DNA of 64,000 bases from Galbibacter sp035306585 (GCF_035306585.1 NZ_DATGNU010000077.1:48002-112001), one strand, 5' to 3'; positions 7,956-16,982 are shown, numbered from the stretch's first letter. The notes: a model not told the origin generated them from the letters alone. Numbers and translations are program-made.

Positions 7956-10109
7956 ATGAAAACCATATCTACACTTTTAATTGTTTTGTTTCTGTTTGTC
8001 GTTTCAAATAGCTTTTGTCAGAAATTGAATGCCCCAGAACTTGGTTTTGAATATGCCTGCGTATCTGATGGGTATAATAGTTTTCAAGCTACCTTTTCAT
8101 ATGATGAGAAACCATTTAAGGCGGATAATATATTTTATGTAGAGCTATCGAATCAGTTTGGTTCGTTCAACAATCCAATCGTACTTAGTGAGATCAAGGA
8201 TCAAAATTTTTCATTTGAGTTTCATAGTACCTTTTCTTTGCCAAATTCAGTAGCAGGCGAGGGGTATAAGATAAGAGTTAGAAGCACCAATCCACAGTTA
8301 GTGAGTAAAAGCTCTGCAATGTTTGATGCTTATGTAATTAACCATCAAGAGTTAATTCTTAACAATTATAGCGATGTGAATCTTTGTGGTTCTGGGGCAA
8401 CTACAATTGCCTTAAATATCGATATAGCGAAGGAATATGTTTGGTATAAAAATGGGGCGGTTTATAAAGTAACCAAAGAAAATACACTTGCAATTTCAGA
8501 GGAAGGAGAATATTATGTGGAACCGTATTATGGTAATTGTACAGGAAGTAATTATTCAAACCTGGTAATAGCTAAAAAGGCTGGGGATTTTACAGTAGCC
8601 ATTACCTCTGAAAAAGATGCACAAGACTGCAGCGCTACTAAGGTAACCTTAACAGCTTCGGTTGATCATGAGTCCTACAACTATACTTGGTATAAAGATG
8701 ATGTTGAAATAGATGGCTTAACTGGGTATTTTCCATCCCTAGAATTGGATTACAGCGATCAAAATATTGGTTCATACCACGTAGTAGTGACCAATCAGGG
8801 AGGTTGTACTGCGGTTTCAAATGATTATAGCTTTAAGCAAAATAGAGGAGCTGTAGTGGAGGTAACCTCCCCACTTAATGCAGTAATTATAGGAGATTTT
8901 TTTGCTACATTATCCATAAAAACAGATGTGAATGTTGGTGAAATAACATGGTATAAAGACGGTCAGTTATTAAAAGATGGGTATAATAGTAATACATTAA
9001 AAGTCGCGGAGCAGGGAGATTACTACGCGCTGGTTAGTGGGATCGATAATTGTGGAGGTACAGCCAAATCCCAGACCTTTAAAATATATGAGCCTATTTC
9101 TTATAATGTTCAAATAGCTGCATCAAAAGGCTATCAGCCTTGTATGACTACAGAGACAAGTTTGTATATAAAGTCTGTTAAAGGGGTGCTGAGTAATGGA
9201 GACATTATCACTGTAGCTAAAGACTTTTATCCTAATTTTCAATTCAATTGGATAAAAGAACAGGCACTTGTTTCTAATGGAGATAAACTAAATATTGATT
9301 ACACTGATAGCGGGGTTTATACCCTAGAGCTGGATTACAAGGGAGACGTTTATAAGTCCAACACTCTTGAATTGATTATGGGACTACCTTCCATGTCGTT
9401 GATTGTGGAAAAGGAATTTTCATGTGATTCCTCAAAAGGAGTCCTGAGTGTAGATAAGGATCTTAAAGGAGCCGTGTATCATTGGTATAATAATGGGAAA
9501 TTAATTGCTAGTACAGATGTTAATCGATTATCAGTTACAAAACAAGGAGATTACAAGGTAGCGGTACAGTACGCTGGGTGTAGTTTAACAACTACTTTAG
9601 TTTCTTTAAAAAGAGATACCGAAGATATGATTGCCATTTATCCAGGTGAGACTGCCACTATTGGTCCTGATGGAATCATTCAGGCAAATGCTACAGGTGG
9701 TAGCTCTTATAAGTGGCTTTCGGAGAAAGGAACAGTTTTAAGTGAGGTGTCCACCTTGAATATCACACAAACTGGAATTTACACCCTAATAGCCACATCG
9801 GGATCCTGTACAGTGGAGAAAACGCTAACTGTTGATGCCAATATGGTTGAGAATATTCCCAATGTTGTTAGTCCAAATAACGATACAGTGAATGATAAAT
9901 GGACCTTGCCACAAAAATTTATCAACGATCCAGAGACTGAGGTAGTAATCTGCGATGCATATGGTACAACAGTTTTAAAAACAACATCTTACGATAATAG
10001 CTGGCCAAGTTCTACTTCGCAATTTGCCTCTCAAACACCAGTGTACTATTACTTTATTAACAAAAATGGCAAGAATATCAAAAAAGGTTCCATTACTTTA
10101 GTAAATTAA
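7956..10109 (+). CDS. T9SS type B surface protein with Ig-like repeats and gliding-motility-type C-terminal domain
   Basis: This 717-residue secreted protein has a signal peptide (about residues 1-21, ending NSFCQ). Several Ig/PKD-like beta repeats follow, each with a cysteine and a W(Y)K(D/N)G strand (VWYKNG, TWYKDD, TWYKDG, HWYNNG) and an EGEYYV / QGDYY turn. The last about 90 residues begin IPNVVSPNNDTVNDKW, the hallmark of the gliding motility-associated (type B) sorting domain used by the type IX secretion system. The protein should therefore cross the outer membrane by T9SS and stay on the cell surface or be released. The PorP/SprF gene follows, which is the usual pairing. The bound ligand or adhesin target is unknown. 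Confidence 0.88.
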   Translation: MKTISTLLIVLFLFVVSNSFCQKLNAPELGFEYACVSDGYNSFQATFSYDEKPFKADNIFYVELSNQFGSFNNPIVLSEIKDQNFSFEFHSTFSLPNSVAGEGYKIRVRSTNPQLVSKSSAMFDAYVINHQELILNNYSDVNLCGSGATTIALNIDIAKEYVWYKNGAVYKVTKENTLAISEEGEYYVEPYYGNCTGSNYSNLVIAKKAGDFTVAITSEKDAQDCSATKVTLTASVDHESYNYTWYKDDVEIDGLTGYFPSLELDYSDQNIGSYHVVVTNQGGCTAVSNDYSFKQNRGAVVEVTSPLNAVIIGDFFATLSIKTDVNVGEITWYKDGQLLKDGYNSNTLKVAEQGDYYALVSGIDNCGGTAKSQTFKIYEPISYNVQIAASKGYQPCMTTETSLYIKSVKGVLSNGDIITVAKDFYPNFQFNWIKEQALVSNGDKLNIDYTDSGVYTLELDYKGDVYKSNTLELIMGLPSMSLIVEKEFSCDSSKGVLSVDKDLKGAVYHWYNNGKLIASTDVNRLSVTKQGDYKVAVQYAGCSLTTTLVSLKRDTEDMIAIYPGETATIGPDGIIQANATGGSSYKWLSEKGTVLSEVSTLNITQTGIYTLIATSGSCTVEKTLTVDANMVENIPNVVSPNNDTVNDKWTLPQKFINDPETEVVICDAYGTTVLKTTSYDNSWPSSTSQFASQTPVYYYFINKNGKNIKKGSITLVN

Positions 10110-10247
10110 ATTGACTATATTAGCGGCAATGATTACTGGTTCACTCGTAGTTGTCATAGGGTGGATGCAGTGCTATGTATTAAAATACGCTGAGTAATTA
10201 AGAATGCTTTTGCGTATTTAGAACTTAAACCCAAATGAGTTCAACTT

Positions 10248-12092
10248 ATGAAAAGATACCTACTAAATGTAGCCATGCTATTGGTTTGCTGTACGGCTAT
10301 TTCGCAAGTCGAAAACAAAAGCACTATTGTTGATTGGCGACAACATAACTTAACCCAATACAATAAATTCCTTGTCAATCCCACCTATAGTGCAGTTCGA
10401 AATCAACACAGATCGGTAAGTTTTTGGAGCAGAATTCAATGGACAGGGGTGGATAATTCACCACAAACCTATATGTTGAGTTATGCAGGAAAGGTCGGTG
10501 AGAACTCTGGTGCTGGTTTGGGGTTGTATCAACAAAGCCTTGGCTTATTGGTGGATTCTGGTCTTCTGGTGAATTACGCCTACAACGTACAGATTGCGCA
10601 AGAGGTTTCTTTGGCCTTTGGGGTAAATACTACTTTATTTAGACGAGGACTTGATAAGAACACCGCAAATTCGGCTGATCCAGATCCTGCTGTTTTAGAT
10701 AATAAAGATGATTTCTTGTTGGTTTTTATGCCAGGATTAAATGTCTCTATAAAAAATTTTGATGTTGGAGTTTATGCAGAAAACCTTTTTGATTACAACT
10801 TTAATGATTCCAATACCCTGACTGATTTTTCTAAGAAAATCTTTTCTGGGCAGTTAGGTTATACCAAGGAATTGGAATACGCCAATGGAATGTTCTTAGA
10901 TGCAACTTGGCGTACTGTGGCCTATGGGAAGTCCTTGCCAAATGAAGATTTTCAGTACGGACTCAACACCATGATAGATCTGCCATATACTGGATGGATG
11001 CAGGTGGGATATAATAATGCTTTTGGGATATCGGGAGGTATTGGTGTTAAGGTAGGCGAGGGCATAAGTATTGGTATCGTTTATGAAAACGGCACCTCAA
11101 AAACTAATAAAGCTTTCGGAAGTACCTATGAGGCGATTGCTACTATTGAATTAGGGCCTCGTGAAAGACGTAAGAATATTATAGATACTGACGCACGAGC
11201 TATTGTCTCGAAAAATGTTGACCAGGCTAATTTTGTGAGTGCTGATGATATTAGCCGTAGCAGATTGGAAGTGCCAAGTGATAGCGCGAAAACAGCCGAG
11301 GATCAAAGCCTATTGATAGATGCGCAACCCCAGGAGGATCAAACAAATAAATACGCGGTATATGCCGCTAGTGATCAAGAGGTGCCGTCTGCTGAAGAAT
11401 CCGATCAGAACGTGGGTAATTCAGATGCGAAGGAAGATCAAACGGATTCTTATTCCCTTATTGGTGTAACGAAAGATAAAAATAATGATGACACAAAAGC
11501 GGCGGGGCAAAGCATGCTTCAAGAGCCTGAGGATGAAACACAGGAAAATGCTTTAGACAAAACAACTCTATTAGAGGCCAAGGAGGAACAAAGCGATCAT
11601 ACAGACCAAATGAGATCACCAATGCAGGTTAAAGATGATGGTGCTGGCCAAGTAACACAGGTGGTAAAAGATTCTGATACTCAGGAAATCAGCGCAGAGG
11701 AGATGGCTGAAATTGAAGCCGCTTACCAAGAGTTTTTGGAGAAGAGCGATGCTATAGCTGCAGGATATTCTCCTAGGAAGATTGACAGCACTGCAGTGAC
11801 CGCAGAGATTTTTGGAACAGAGAGTAGCTATAAAACTTTAACGGTTTCACATGGTATAGATAAAGGCTTTTATTTGGTGCTTAATGTATTTTCAGTAGAA
11901 CATTATTTTGAAGATTTTATGACTGATCTTAAGAACAGAGGTTTTGAACCAAAATTCTTTATAAACCCTGAGAACGATTATTACTATGTGTATTTATACA
12001 AAGCAGATCGGTATATCACTATTAAAAACCTTCAACGAAATAATGTAAACAACTCTTATTTTGACGATAAGTGGGTGTTATGGGTTAAATAA
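10248..12092 (+). CDS. PorP/SprF family type IX secretion membrane protein with C-terminal extension
   Basis: This 614-residue protein has a signal peptide (residues 1-20) and then a PorP/SprF beta-barrel domain to about residue 305, with FLVNPTYSA near its start and GAGLGLYQQ, FGVNTTLF and YGLNTMIDL strands. SprF-like proteins serve secretion or surface attachment of the type B T9SS substrate encoded next door. Beyond the barrel lies about 190 residues of D/E/Q/K/S-rich linker. A compact C-terminal domain of about 70 residues follows (FYLVLNVFS, GFEPKFFINPE, YYYVYLYK), SPOR-like in pattern, which might bind peptidoglycan; that role is inference. The gap to the upstream substrate gene is 138 bases. 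Confidence 0.85.
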   Translation: MKRYLLNVAMLLVCCTAISQVENKSTIVDWRQHNLTQYNKFLVNPTYSAVRNQHRSVSFWSRIQWTGVDNSPQTYMLSYAGKVGENSGAGLGLYQQSLGLLVDSGLLVNYAYNVQIAQEVSLAFGVNTTLFRRGLDKNTANSADPDPAVLDNKDDFLLVFMPGLNVSIKNFDVGVYAENLFDYNFNDSNTLTDFSKKIFSGQLGYTKELEYANGMFLDATWRTVAYGKSLPNEDFQYGLNTMIDLPYTGWMQVGYNNAFGISGGIGVKVGEGISIGIVYENGTSKTNKAFGSTYEAIATIELGPRERRKNIIDTDARAIVSKNVDQANFVSADDISRSRLEVPSDSAKTAEDQSLLIDAQPQEDQTNKYAVYAASDQEVPSAEESDQNVGNSDAKEDQTDSYSLIGVTKDKNNDDTKAAGQSMLQEPEDETQENALDKTTLLEAKEEQSDHTDQMRSPMQVKDDGAGQVTQVVKDSDTQEISAEEMAEIEAAYQEFLEKSDAIAAGYSPRKIDSTAVTAEIFGTESSYKTLTVSHGIDKGFYLVLNVFSVEHYFEDFMTDLKNRGFEPKFFINPENDYYYVYLYKADRYITIKNLQRNNVNNSYFDDKWVLWVK

Positions 12093-12388
12093 TTCACATT
12101 CTTTTAGGGTATGCTACCAGCTCTAGGAAATAATCCCTTTAGCTGAGGATATTGCAGGCCGTCTTCCTGAACGTCCATCGATAAAGAGCGATGGTGATCA
12201 GGCATTGAAACCCTTGCTATTAGGTGAGGTTCAAGGTGCAGAAGTTAGATGATTATTGCAGCAAGGAGAAAAATAGATTAGAGTCAAATAGACAAGGGCA
12301 TGATAAAGAATGTTTTTAGTTACAAAATATAACGTAATGCCGTAAATTCGATATATTTATTTTATTTAGAAAAAAACACTAAATAATA
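12093..12388. other. Intergenic region between porP/sprF and the his leader
   Basis: A stem-loop can be drawn at 12166-12202: CCTGA...TCAGG outside and CCATCG / CGATGG inside with an 8-base loop. It has no T-run directly after it, so it is not a clear terminator. A 33-codon frame on the minus strand (12104-12205) was not recognised. The rest is AT-rich with nothing visible. Confidence 0.4.
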
Positions 12389-12421
12389 TTTGGATTCCAG
12401 TTTTTTATTGAGTTAAATTTG
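12389..12421 (+). promoter_or_regulatory. Promoter of the histidine operon
   Basis: TTTG at 12389-12392 and TAAATTTG at 12414-12421 are 21 bases apart, a close match to the Bacteroidota promoter consensus. Transcription would begin near 12428, shortly before the leader peptide start at 12441. Confidence 0.7.
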
Positions 12422-12440
12422 TAGTGTTAATTGAAACGAC

Positions 12441-12497
12441 ATGAAATTTTATAATGTACATCATCATCATTTTTACACTGGCACTCAGGCGAGGTAA
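12441..12497 (+). CDS. hisL: Histidine operon leader peptide
   Basis: This 18-codon frame encodes MKFYNVHHHHFYTGTQAR. Four consecutive CAT histidine codons lie at 12459-12470. It starts about a dozen bases after the predicted transcription start and ends 30 bases before a strong intrinsic terminator, ahead of the complete his operon. This is the arrangement of a ribosome-mediated attenuator: when charged tRNA-His is scarce the ribosome stalls on the His run and the downstream RNA folds so as to avoid termination. The frame is too short for ordinary gene finding. The symbol is by analogy with the enterobacterial his leader. Confidence 0.85.
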   Translation: MKFYNVHHHHFYTGTQAR

Positions 12498-12540
12498 AGA
12501 TGTTATGTATATTATTCATCATATAGGAACCCGTTTGAGT
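12483..12540 (+). promoter_or_regulatory. Predicted antiterminator pairing of the his attenuator
   Basis: ACTCAGGCG (12483-12491), the last codons of the leader peptide, can pair over 9 bp (two G-U) with CGTTTGAGT (12532-12540), which is most of the 5' arm and part of the loop of the terminator. The two structures exclude each other. A ribosome stalled at 12459-12470 would leave 12483 onwards free; one that reaches the stop codon at 12495 would cover it. Confidence 0.6.
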
Positions 12541-12560
12541 CAGATCAAGCGGGTTTTTTT
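12528..12560 (+). terminator. Intrinsic terminator of the his attenuator
   Basis: AACCCGTTTGA (12528-12538), loop GTCAGA, and TCAAGCGGGTT (12545-12555) form an 11-bp stem with one G-U pair, followed by more T to 12560. It lies between the leader peptide and hisG and is therefore the attenuation terminator. Confidence 0.85.
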
Positions 12561-12600
12561 ATGTAAAAACCAATATTAATTTTCAAAGGTTTTATACACT

Positions 12601-13464
12601 ATGGAAGAAAGAAGAATTAAAATAGCAATTCAGAAATCAGGTAGACTCAATGAAGATTCTTTAAAAATTCTCAAGGACTGTGGGATATCTATCGATAATG
12701 GTAGGGATCAATTAAAAGCATTGGCTAGAAATTTCCCTTTGGAAGTGTTGTATTTAAGAAATGGGGACATCCCGCAATACCTTAGAGATGGGGTGGTGGA
12801 TTTAGCTATTGTCGGGGAGAATTTGTTGTTTGAAAAAGGGGCTGATTTACAGGTGATAGAAAAACTAGGATTTTCAAAATGCAAAGTATCTTTAGCCATT
12901 CCGAAGGGACAGACTTTTGATTCGATAAAAGACCTAGAGGGTAAAAGAATCGCCACTTCTTATCCAAATACGGTCAAGGAGTTTCTCCAACGAGAAAATA
13001 TAGAAGCTGACTTGCATATTATTAATGGTTCTGTTGAAATTGCACCTAATATTGGACTAGCCGATGCGATTGTGGATATCGTTTCCAGTGGTAGTACGTT
13101 GTTTAAGAATAATCTTAAGGAGGTGACAACTCTTATGAGAAGTGAAGCTGTCTTAGTGGCCTCACCAGAAATCCCTAAGGAAATTAATGCCTTGGTAGAG
13201 AAACTAAAATTTAGAATTCAGTCTGTTTTAAATGCTAGAGAATCAAAGTATGTGCTGTTGAACGCCCCCAATGACAAGATTGATGATATCATAGCACTTT
13301 TACCTGGCATGCGAAGTCCTACAGTTTTGCCTTTGGCTCAAGAAGGATGGAGTTCCATACATACCGTTATTCATAAAGACCGCTTCTGGGAAGTCATCGA
13401 TGAGCTTAGAGCAATAGGGGCCGAAGGAATTCTAGTGTGTCCAATTGAAAAATTGGTAGTCTAA
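12601..13464 (+). CDS. hisG: ATP phosphoribosyltransferase, long form
   Basis: First enzyme of histidine biosynthesis: ATP plus PRPP gives N1-(5-phosphoribosyl)-ATP. At 287 residues this is the long form, with the two catalytic lobes followed by the C-terminal regulatory domain (about residues 210-287, VLNARESKYVLLN... and LPLAQEGW), which in the family binds histidine for feedback inhibition, so no HisZ is needed. Visible segments are IAIQKSGRLNEDS at the start and the PRPP loop ADAIVDIVSSGSTL. It is the first gene after the attenuator, so transcription should fall when histidyl-tRNA is plentiful. hisD follows after 20 bases. Confidence 0.97.
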   Translation: MEERRIKIAIQKSGRLNEDSLKILKDCGISIDNGRDQLKALARNFPLEVLYLRNGDIPQYLRDGVVDLAIVGENLLFEKGADLQVIEKLGFSKCKVSLAIPKGQTFDSIKDLEGKRIATSYPNTVKEFLQRENIEADLHIINGSVEIAPNIGLADAIVDIVSSGSTLFKNNLKEVTTLMRSEAVLVASPEIPKEINALVEKLKFRIQSVLNARESKYVLLNAPNDKIDDIIALLPGMRSPTVLPLAQEGWSSIHTVIHKDRFWEVIDELRAIGAEGILVCPIEKLVV

Positions 13465-13484
13465 ATAAAAAAACAATCTAAAAA

Positions 13485-14768
13485 ATGCAAAAAATAACTA
13501 ACCCAGAGATAGGTAGTTGGGATATAATACTCAAAAGACCGACCGTACAAATTGATGATATTGAAAGTACGGTGACCGAGGTGTTCAATGAGGTTCGCAC
13601 TAAAGGTGATGTAGCATTGAATAAGTACACGAGTTTATTTGATGGGGTTCAACTACAGACAATCCCAGTAAGCGAATTGGAGATCGAAAGAGCCAACCAA
13701 GCGGTAGAGGAACCTTTAAAAAAGGCAATTGAGGTAGCCAAAAATAACATTCTTGCCTTCCACCAGGCTCAAAAGACACAGCGCGTAGCGGTCCAAACCA
13801 CACCAGGGGTAAATTGTTGGCAAGAAAAACGCCCCATTGAAAAGGTTGGATTGTATATTCCCGGTGGAACCGCACCGTTATTTTCGACCATATTAATGCT
13901 CGCAATCCCAGCCCAATTGGCCGGGTGTAAAGAAGTGATTATTTGTACTCCACCAAATAAGCAAGGAGCTATTGATCCAGTAATATTATACACAGCTGCC
14001 TTATGTGGGGTGAAAAAGATTTATAAAGTAGGAGGAATTCAAGCGATTGCAGCGATGACCTTTGGAACCCAAACGGTTCCTTCTGTGTACAAAATATTTG
14101 GACCAGGTAATCAGTTTGTCACGGTCGCCAAACAATACGCCACACGTTATAATGTAGCCATTGATATGCCAGCTGGACCTTCAGAACTTCTAGTGGTGGC
14201 AGACCATAGTTCAAACCCTCAGTACATTGCCTCTGACTTACTCTCTCAAGCAGAACACGGTGTGGATAGTCAAGTCATCCTAGTGAGTACAGATACAGAA
14301 ATGATCGATATGGTACAGCAGGCAATCGAAATACAGTTAGAAGATCTACCCCGCAAGGACATCGCTAGAAAGGCCATTGAAAACTCTCGATTCATTTACT
14401 TTGACACGCATGAACTAGCAATGGAATTTATTAATGCCTATGGTCCAGAACATTTCATCATCGCAAGCTCAAATGAGCAGTTTTATACTGAAGCGGTTCG
14501 AAATGCGGGTTCGGTATTTATTGGAAAATACACCCCGGAGTCTGCTGGAGATTACGCATCAGGAACCAACCATACCTTACCTACCAACGGGTATGCAAAG
14601 CAGTATAGTGGTGTGAATTTAGATAGCTTTTTAAAAAGCATCACATTTCAAAAGATTTCCGAACAAGGAATTAAGAACATAGGTAATGCCATTGAGCTAA
14701 TGGCTGAGGCAGAAGGGCTCTTGGCACATAAAAACGCGGTGAGTATCCGACTAAAGGATTTAAATTAA
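13485..14768 (+). CDS. hisD: Histidinol dehydrogenase
   Basis: This 427-residue zinc enzyme catalyses the last two steps, oxidising L-histidinol to L-histidine with two NAD+. Family signatures are GLYIPGGTAPLFST, KVGGIQAIAAMTFGT, FGPGNQFV, DMPAGPSELLV and SQAEHGVDSQVILV, which includes the zinc-binding Gln and His. GPEHF and the SAGDYASGTNHTLPT stretch follow towards the C-terminus. The length is normal. It is the second gene of the operon, 20 bases after hisG and 31 bases before the preferred hisC start. Confidence 0.97.
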   Translation: MQKITNPEIGSWDIILKRPTVQIDDIESTVTEVFNEVRTKGDVALNKYTSLFDGVQLQTIPVSELEIERANQAVEEPLKKAIEVAKNNILAFHQAQKTQRVAVQTTPGVNCWQEKRPIEKVGLYIPGGTAPLFSTILMLAIPAQLAGCKEVIICTPPNKQGAIDPVILYTAALCGVKKIYKVGGIQAIAAMTFGTQTVPSVYKIFGPGNQFVTVAKQYATRYNVAIDMPAGPSELLVVADHSSNPQYIASDLLSQAEHGVDSQVILVSTDTEMIDMVQQAIEIQLEDLPRKDIARKAIENSRFIYFDTHELAMEFINAYGPEHFIIASSNEQFYTEAVRNAGSVFIGKYTPESAGDYASGTNHTLPTNGYAKQYSGVNLDSFLKSITFQKISEQGIKNIGNAIELMAEAEGLLAHKNAVSIRLKDLN

Positions 14769-14799
14769 CCCATAGATAAAGGTGATCAATTCAATATCC

Positions 14800-15846
14800 A
14801 TGACAACAACATTTAATTTAGAGCAATTGGTACGAAAAAATGTACTAAAATTAACCCCTTATTCATCTGCAAGAGATGAATTTACAGGATTTAAAAATCC
14901 TATGATTTTTTTGGATGCTAATGAGAACCCTTTTGAGAATGGGGTGAACCGGTATCCTGATCCGCAACAAAGAACCCTTAAAGAGGTGTTGGCTAAGGAG
15001 AAAGGAGTTTTAGATTCTCAAATAGTACTAGGAAATGGTAGCGATGAGGTATTGGATTTTATATTCCGGGTTTTTTGTGAGCCCAAAGTAGATAATATTA
15101 TTACTTTACCTCCAACTTACGGAATGTATAAGGTGCTTGCTGAGATTAACGATGTTGAGAATAGAGAAGTGCTCCTTAATGAAGATTTTGAACTCAATAC
15201 TCCGGCTATTTTAGATCGTATTGATTCCAATACGAAACTTCTTTTTATATGCAACCCAAATAATCCAACAGGCAACACCTTTAATAACCAAGCTATTGAG
15301 AGAGTACTAAAATCTTTTGATGGGATAGTGGTTATTGATGAGGCTTATATTGATTTTTCTTCCCATTCAAGTTGGGTAAATCGGTTGGAAGAATTTCCAA
15401 ATTTAATCGTTACACAAACCCTTTCCAAGGCCTATGGAATGGCAGGAATTCGATTGGGAATTTGTTACGCAAGCAAGGATATAATTCAAATCATTAACAA
15501 AGTTAAGCCGCCTTATAATGTGAATGAACTCACGCAATTAAAAGCCTTAGAACGACTAGAAAACCAATCCCTTATTAGAAGTGAAATACTCTCAATTACA
15601 GAATGGAAGAGTAAGTTAATTAAAGCTTTAAGTGAACTAAGTTGGATTACGAAGATCTATCCCAGTGAGGCGAATTTTTTATTAATAAAAGTAGATAATG
15701 CCTCAGAACGCTACAAGCGATTAATCCAAAAAGGAATCGTTGTTCGCGATAGAAGCAGCCAACCATTGTGTGAAAATACGCTAAGAATTACCATTGGTAC
15801 TCAAGCTGAAAATATAAAGTTGATCGAAGTTTTAAAAACAATTTAA
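14800..15846 (+). CDS. hisC: Histidinol-phosphate aminotransferase
   Basis: This PLP enzyme (fold type I, about 348 residues) converts imidazole acetol phosphate and glutamate to histidinol phosphate. It shows FLDANENPF near the N-terminus, LGNGSDEVLDFIFRVF, CNPNNPTGN, the VVIDEAYIDFS strand with the PLP-binding Asp/Tyr, and TLSKAYGMAGIRLG with the Schiff-base Lys. ATG at 14800 is preferred to the GTG at 14782, as it matches the usual N-terminus (TFNLEQLVRKNV). The stop codon overlaps the hisB start by one base (TAATG), which suggests translational coupling. Confidence 0.96.
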   Translation: MTTTFNLEQLVRKNVLKLTPYSSARDEFTGFKNPMIFLDANENPFENGVNRYPDPQQRTLKEVLAKEKGVLDSQIVLGNGSDEVLDFIFRVFCEPKVDNIITLPPTYGMYKVLAEINDVENREVLLNEDFELNTPAILDRIDSNTKLLFICNPNNPTGNTFNNQAIERVLKSFDGIVVIDEAYIDFSSHSSWVNRLEEFPNLIVTQTLSKAYGMAGIRLGICYASKDIIQIINKVKPPYNVNELTQLKALERLENQSLIRSEILSITEWKSKLIKALSELSWITKIYPSEANFLLIKVDNASERYKRLIQKGIVVRDRSSQPLCENTLRITIGTQAENIKLIEVLKTI

Positions 15847-16982
15847 TGAAGAAGAAAGTACTTTTTATAGATAGGGATGGAACCCTGATTAAGGAACCAG
15901 AAGATGAGCAAATTGATTCTTTTGATAAATTAGAATTTTACCCAAAGGCATTACCTTATATGGCTAAGATTGCGGCAGAATTGGACTATGAGCTAGTGAT
16001 GGTTACCAATCAAGATGGCCTAGGGGGACCCGGATTTTTAGAAGCTGATTTCTGGCCTGTCCAACAATTTATCATCAAAACCTTCGCAAATGAAGGAGTT
16101 GTTTTTGAAAAAGTGGTCATCGATAAAACTTTTGCTAAGGACAATGCCCCAACCCGTAAGCCAAATACAGGACTTTTAACTCAATATTTCTCCCCGGTGT
16201 ATGATCTGGAGAACTCCTTTGTAATTGGAGATCGTTTAACGGATATTGAACTGGCTAAAAACCTAGGATCTAAAGGGGTGTTTATCAATGATCAGCGCTA
16301 TTTAGGAGCAGATGAAATATCGGTTAAAAGATCGGAATTGAACGATTATATCGCATTGGAAACCAATGATTGGAAACAAATATACCAATTCTTGAAATTA
16401 AATAGTCGAGTGGCTGAGATCAGTCGTAAGACCCATGAAACGGATATCTACATAAAAGTAAATCTAGACGGGACAGGTAAGAGCGATATCCAGACGGGCA
16501 TTGCGTTTTTTGATCATATGCTTGATCAAATTGCACGCCATGGACAATTGGACCTTACCATTAAGGTAGATGGTGATCTTGAAGTTGATGAGCATCATAC
16601 TATTGAAGATACTGCCATTGCTTTAGGAGAGGTATTTCAAAAAGCATTAGGGGATAAACTCGGAATGGAACGATACGGATTTTGTTTACCTATGGATGAT
16701 TCTCTGGCACAAGTTGCAATCGATTTTGGAGGAAGAAATTGGTTGGTCTGGGAGGCTGAGTTTAAACGCGAAATGATTGGTAAGATGCCTACCGAGATGT
16801 TTTATCACTTTTTCAAATCCTTTTCTGATGGTGCTCGAGCCAACTTAAATATTAAGGCAGAAGGGGATAATGAACACCATAAGATAGAGGCTATTTTCAA
16901 AGCACTGGCTAAATCAATTAAGGCTGCAGTAAAAAGAGATGTTGAAAAGATGTTATTGCCCTCTACTAAAGGAATGATTTAA
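15846..16982 (+). CDS. hisB: Bifunctional histidinol-phosphatase / imidazoleglycerol-phosphate dehydratase
   Basis: This 378-residue fusion enzyme has an N-terminal HAD phosphatase (FIDRDGTLIKEP with the nucleophilic Asp, VTNQDG, and VIGDRLTDIELAKNLG) that removes phosphate from histidinol phosphate. The C-terminal domain, from about residue 185, is the Mn-dependent IGP dehydratase with the histidine pairs FFDHMLDQIARHG, VDEHHTIEDTAIALGE and GDNEHHKIEAIFKALA. The same two-domain form is common in Bacteroidota and enterobacteria. It overlaps hisC by one base; a 127-base gap separates it from hisH. Confidence 0.97.
   Translation: MKKKVLFIDRDGTLIKEPEDEQIDSFDKLEFYPKALPYMAKIAAELDYELVMVTNQDGLGGPGFLEADFWPVQQFIIKTFANEGVVFEKVVIDKTFAKDNAPTRKPNTGLLTQYFSPVYDLENSFVIGDRLTDIELAKNLGSKGVFINDQRYLGADEISVKRSELNDYIALETNDWKQIYQFLKLNSRVAEISRKTHETDIYIKVNLDGTGKSDIQTGIAFFDHMLDQIARHGQLDLTIKVDGDLEVDEHHTIEDTAIALGEVFQKALGDKLGMERYGFCLPMDDSLAQVAIDFGGRNWLVWEAEFKREMIGKMPTEMFYHFFKSFSDGARANLNIKAEGDNEHHKIEAIFKALAKSIKAAVKRDVEKMLLPSTKGMI

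Noticed and set aside
12104..12205. 33-codon frame on the minus strand (MPDHHRSLSMDV...)
   Set aside because: It overlaps a stem-loop, is not in line with any family I know, and has no promoter or neighbour to support it.
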